A stretch of DNA of 7,228 nt, taken from NCBI GenBank assembly GCA_023431725.1, contig JAEYVN010000192.1, positions 1 through 7,228 on the forward strand, read 5' to 3'. Of the stretch, positions 5,894 through 7,228 are shown piece by piece (position 1 is the first letter of the stretch; each line of letters begins with the position of its first letter). The DNA comes from Pseudomonadota bacterium. GTDB lineage: Bacteria > Pseudomonadota > Alphaproteobacteria > Rhizobiales > Xanthobacteraceae. The position numbers and the translations under genes were made by a program. The notes under the pieces are model-generated. The model made no database searches and had not been told where the DNA came from. It was given only the letters and a program-made list of their open reading frames with translations.

Positions 5894-6376
5894 CTAGATG
5901 CCCGGATTGAGACGCACGATCGTTGCGGTCAACGCGGTCGCGAAAGTGACCCAGGCGATATACGGCACCAACAGCAACGCCGCCCGCCGGGAAAAGCGCC
6001 ACAGAAACACAATCAGGACTGCGATCGAGAGCCACAGAACGACGATCTCCACCAAGGCCCATGTGGGCCGCTGCAGGTGGAAAAACAGCAAACTCCAGCC
6101 GACATTCAGGATCCCGTTCAGGACAAACAGACCGACGAGCATGATGCGCTCCCGGCGGTCGCGAGCATCACACCACCCGAGTGCCGCGGACGCCGCGATC
6201 AACGCGTAGAGCGTCGTCCAGACCGGACCGAAGACGCTGTCCGGCGGCTGCCAGGACGGCTTGTTCAGAGCGCGAAACCACGGACCGGTATCCGTCAGGA
6301 CTCCGCCAATCGCGGCAACAAGGAACGCGCCGGCCAGCGCGATCAGCAGCGGAATCCACAAGCGGCGGCCCAGCAT
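5894..6376 (-). CDS. tspO: TspO/MBR family tryptophan-rich sensory protein
   Basis: A 160-residue five-helix membrane protein, the normal length for bacterial TspO, which binds porphyrins and related tetrapyrroles and modulates stress or pigment responses. Conserved features include W33 and PWFRALNKPSWQPP (32-45), VFGPVWTTLY (48-57), LNGILNVGWSLLFF (86-99) with N87, N91 and W94, and the last helix VPYIAWVTFATALTATIVRLN (137-157; split here as VPYIAWVTFA then TALTATIVRLN). Hydrophobic segments lie at about 7-27, 49-67, 78-98, 107-127 and 135-154. The ATG at 6376 has GGAG five bases upstream and begins right before helix 1; an upstream in-frame start at 6463 would add 29 residues without family character. 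It diverges from the RND transporter gene and precedes the doxX-like gene. Confidence 0.93.
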   Translation of the reverse strand: MLGRRLWIPLLIALAGAFLVAAIGGVLTDTGPWFRALNKPSWQPPDSVFGPVWTTLYALIAASAALGWCDARDRRERIMLVGLFVLNGILNVGWSLLFFHLQRPTWALVEIVVLWLSIAVLIVFLWRFSRRAALLLVPYIAWVTFATALTATIVRLNPGI

Positions 6377-6720
6377 CAAAGCTCCATCATTTCGTTCAGC
6401 AAAATTGGTCGCCGACATCGCCGACGCCGGAGACAATGTATCCGAACCCGTCGAGTTCCGCATCGATCGCGCGATCCAGAATGCCGCGGCCTTCGTTCCG
6501 GCTCGGCGGCCTCATCCCCCGCGGCAATGCAGCAAAACCGCACCAAATGCTGCAAGAACTGCACAGCGCTCGACAGTCGGCCAGCGTAACTACACACCGG
6601 GCGACAGTGTTGCTCACCGGCCAGCATCAGGTCCGCAGGCTGACGCTTCGGCGCCGCGCGACGGGCCTGTTTGACGGGGGCCGCAACGTTGACGAATGGC
6701 CTTGGGCAGAGAGCGACGCA
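6377..6720. other. Divergent intergenic region tspO / RND transporter, no secure gene
   Basis: A 344-base gap between two outward-reading genes, so it should hold both promoters, but I see no convincing -35/-10 pair on either strand. A perfect 7-bp inverted repeat lies at 6528-6554. A short minus-strand frame (stop at 6396; ATG at 6515 or a longer start at 6617) ends 19 bases before tspO and looks somewhat protein-like at its 3' end, but it is not called a gene. The plus-strand frame of the RND gene is open back to at least 6436 without family resemblance. Confidence 0.5.
6528..6554. promoter_or_regulatory. Inverted repeat TGCAGCA-N13-TGCTGCA, candidate operator
   Basis: Perfect seven-base arms at 6528-6534 and 6548-6554 with a 13-base, A-rich spacer. 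The size and spacing could suit a dimeric repressor such as those that often control RND pumps. It lies 166 bases before the RND start and 151 bases from the tspO start, so it could serve either or neither. No regulator gene is in view. Confidence 0.25.
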
Positions 6721-7228
6721 ATGGGCATTGTTCGATTCGCATTGAGGTTTCCGTACACGTTCTACGTGCTGGCGGCGCTTATTGTCTTTCTTGGCATTAC
6801 TGCGATCACCAGGATGTCGACCGATATCTTTCCGGAAATCAGAATCCCCGTCGTCACCGTGATCTGGCAATACACCGGCCTCAGCACGCCAGAGATGGAA
6901 CAGCGGGTCAGCACCTACAGTCAGTATTCGATCAGCGCCAACGTCAACGGCATCAAGAATATGGAAGCCCAGACGCTGGATGGTCTGTCCATCCAGAAGA
7001 TCTACTTTCAGCCGGACGTCAATCTCGACCTCGCCATCGCACAGATCGTATCGGCGACGAACGCCATTCGCGCTTTGATGCCGCCCGGTATCCAGCCGCC
7101 GATCATTGTCCAGTTCAACGCATCGAGCGTCCCGGTGCTGCAGGTCAATCTCAGCTCGGACAATCTCAACGAACAGCAACTCTATGATTACGGCATCTAT
7201 CGCGTGCGCCAGCAGCTTGCGCCTATTC
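6721..7228 (+). CDS. RND efflux transporter permease, AcrB/HAE1-type, N-terminal part (runs off right edge)
   Basis: The first 169 codons of an inner-membrane proton-driven efflux pump; full-length members are about 1,000-1,050 residues, so most of the gene lies beyond the window. Residues 1-10 (MGIVRFALRF) and the first helix at about 12-30 are the standard RND N-terminus. DIFPEIRIPVVTVIWQYTGLS (35-55 in two parts: DIFPEIRIPVV, then TVIWQYTGLS) is the start of the porter domain. It continues with VNGIKNMEAQTLDGLS (75-90), the run IYFQPDVNLDLA (94-105) and LMPPGIQPP (119-127). The ATG at 6721 is set by family N-termini; the Shine-Dalgarno is weak (AGAGAG). No membrane-fusion (adaptor) gene precedes it, so the partner, if linked, would be downstream. 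It could export drugs, solvents or other organic compounds; nothing here marks a metal-type pump. Confidence 0.92.
   Translation, partial: MGIVRFALRFPYTFYVLAALIVFLGITAITRMSTDIFPEIRIPVVTVIWQYTGLSTPEMEQRVSTYSQYSISANVNGIKNMEAQTLDGLSIQKIYFQPDVNLDLAIAQIVSATNAIRALMPPGIQPPIIVQFNASSVPVLQVNLSSDNLNEQQLYDYGIYRVRQQLAPI

Noticed and set aside
5873..6589. 238-codon plus-strand open frame over tspO
   Set aside because: Antisense to an intact TspO protein; polar, Q/R-rich translation without family features.
6436..6720. In-frame upstream extension of the RND gene
   Set aside because: The frame is open, but the residues are basic and serine/proline-rich and unlike any RND N-terminus; the family start is clearly at 6721.
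6376..7179. 267-codon minus-strand open frame across the RND start
   Set aside because: Antisense to a clear RND N-terminus and composed of low-complexity R/D/H-rich sequence.

Overview
The window is GC-rich, densely packed bacterial DNA. Codon use strongly favours G or C in the third position, long antisense open frames are common, and the gene families (SsuBC/NitT-type ABC importer, Bug receptor, TspO, DoxX, RND pump) suggest an alphaproteobacterium. A Bradyrhizobium/Rhodopseudomonas-type member of the Hyphomicrobiales is my best guess from gene content. I see no rRNA, tRNA, CRISPR array, insertion sequence or phage gene.

Left half (1-3303, minus strand): a tightly coupled operon read right to left. 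It holds an ABC ATPase, two ABC permeases of the nitrate/sulfonate/taurine type, and a NicX-like (2,5-dihydroxypyridine 5,6-dioxygenase family) non-heme iron enzyme that runs off the left edge. Successive genes overlap by 1 or 4 bases (TGATG, ATGA, TGATG). The pairing suggests uptake of a small anionic or N-heteroaromatic compound followed by ring cleavage. No ABC substrate-binding protein lies in view. A 201-base divergent intergenic region (3304-3504) carries a plausible sigma70-type promoter for this operon, a 10-bp palindrome over its -10 element, and a possible nine-residue leader ORF whose stop overlaps the ATPase start.

Middle (3505-5341): an exported Bug/TctC-family binding protein reads rightward, divergent from the ABC operon and with no TctA/TctB membrane partners beside it. 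It converges on a classical short-chain dehydrogenase/reductase (minus strand). The SDR gene is followed immediately by an 8-bp-stem hairpin. A long imperfect hairpin lies in front of the SDR and includes part of its Shine-Dalgarno region.

Right part (5399-7228): two small membrane proteins on the minus strand, a DoxX-like protein and TspO/MBR, lie upstream of the SDR and could share a transcript with it. A 344-base region without a secure gene then separates tspO from a divergent plus-strand gene for an RND-type inner-membrane efflux transporter, of which only the first 169 codons are present.

The most interesting reading is that the ABC importer without a visible binding protein, the divergent orphan Bug receptor and the NicX-like ring-cleaving enzyme form one pyridine-type compound uptake/catabolism locus. 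This is inference from gene order and family knowledge. The substrate cannot be read from the sequence.
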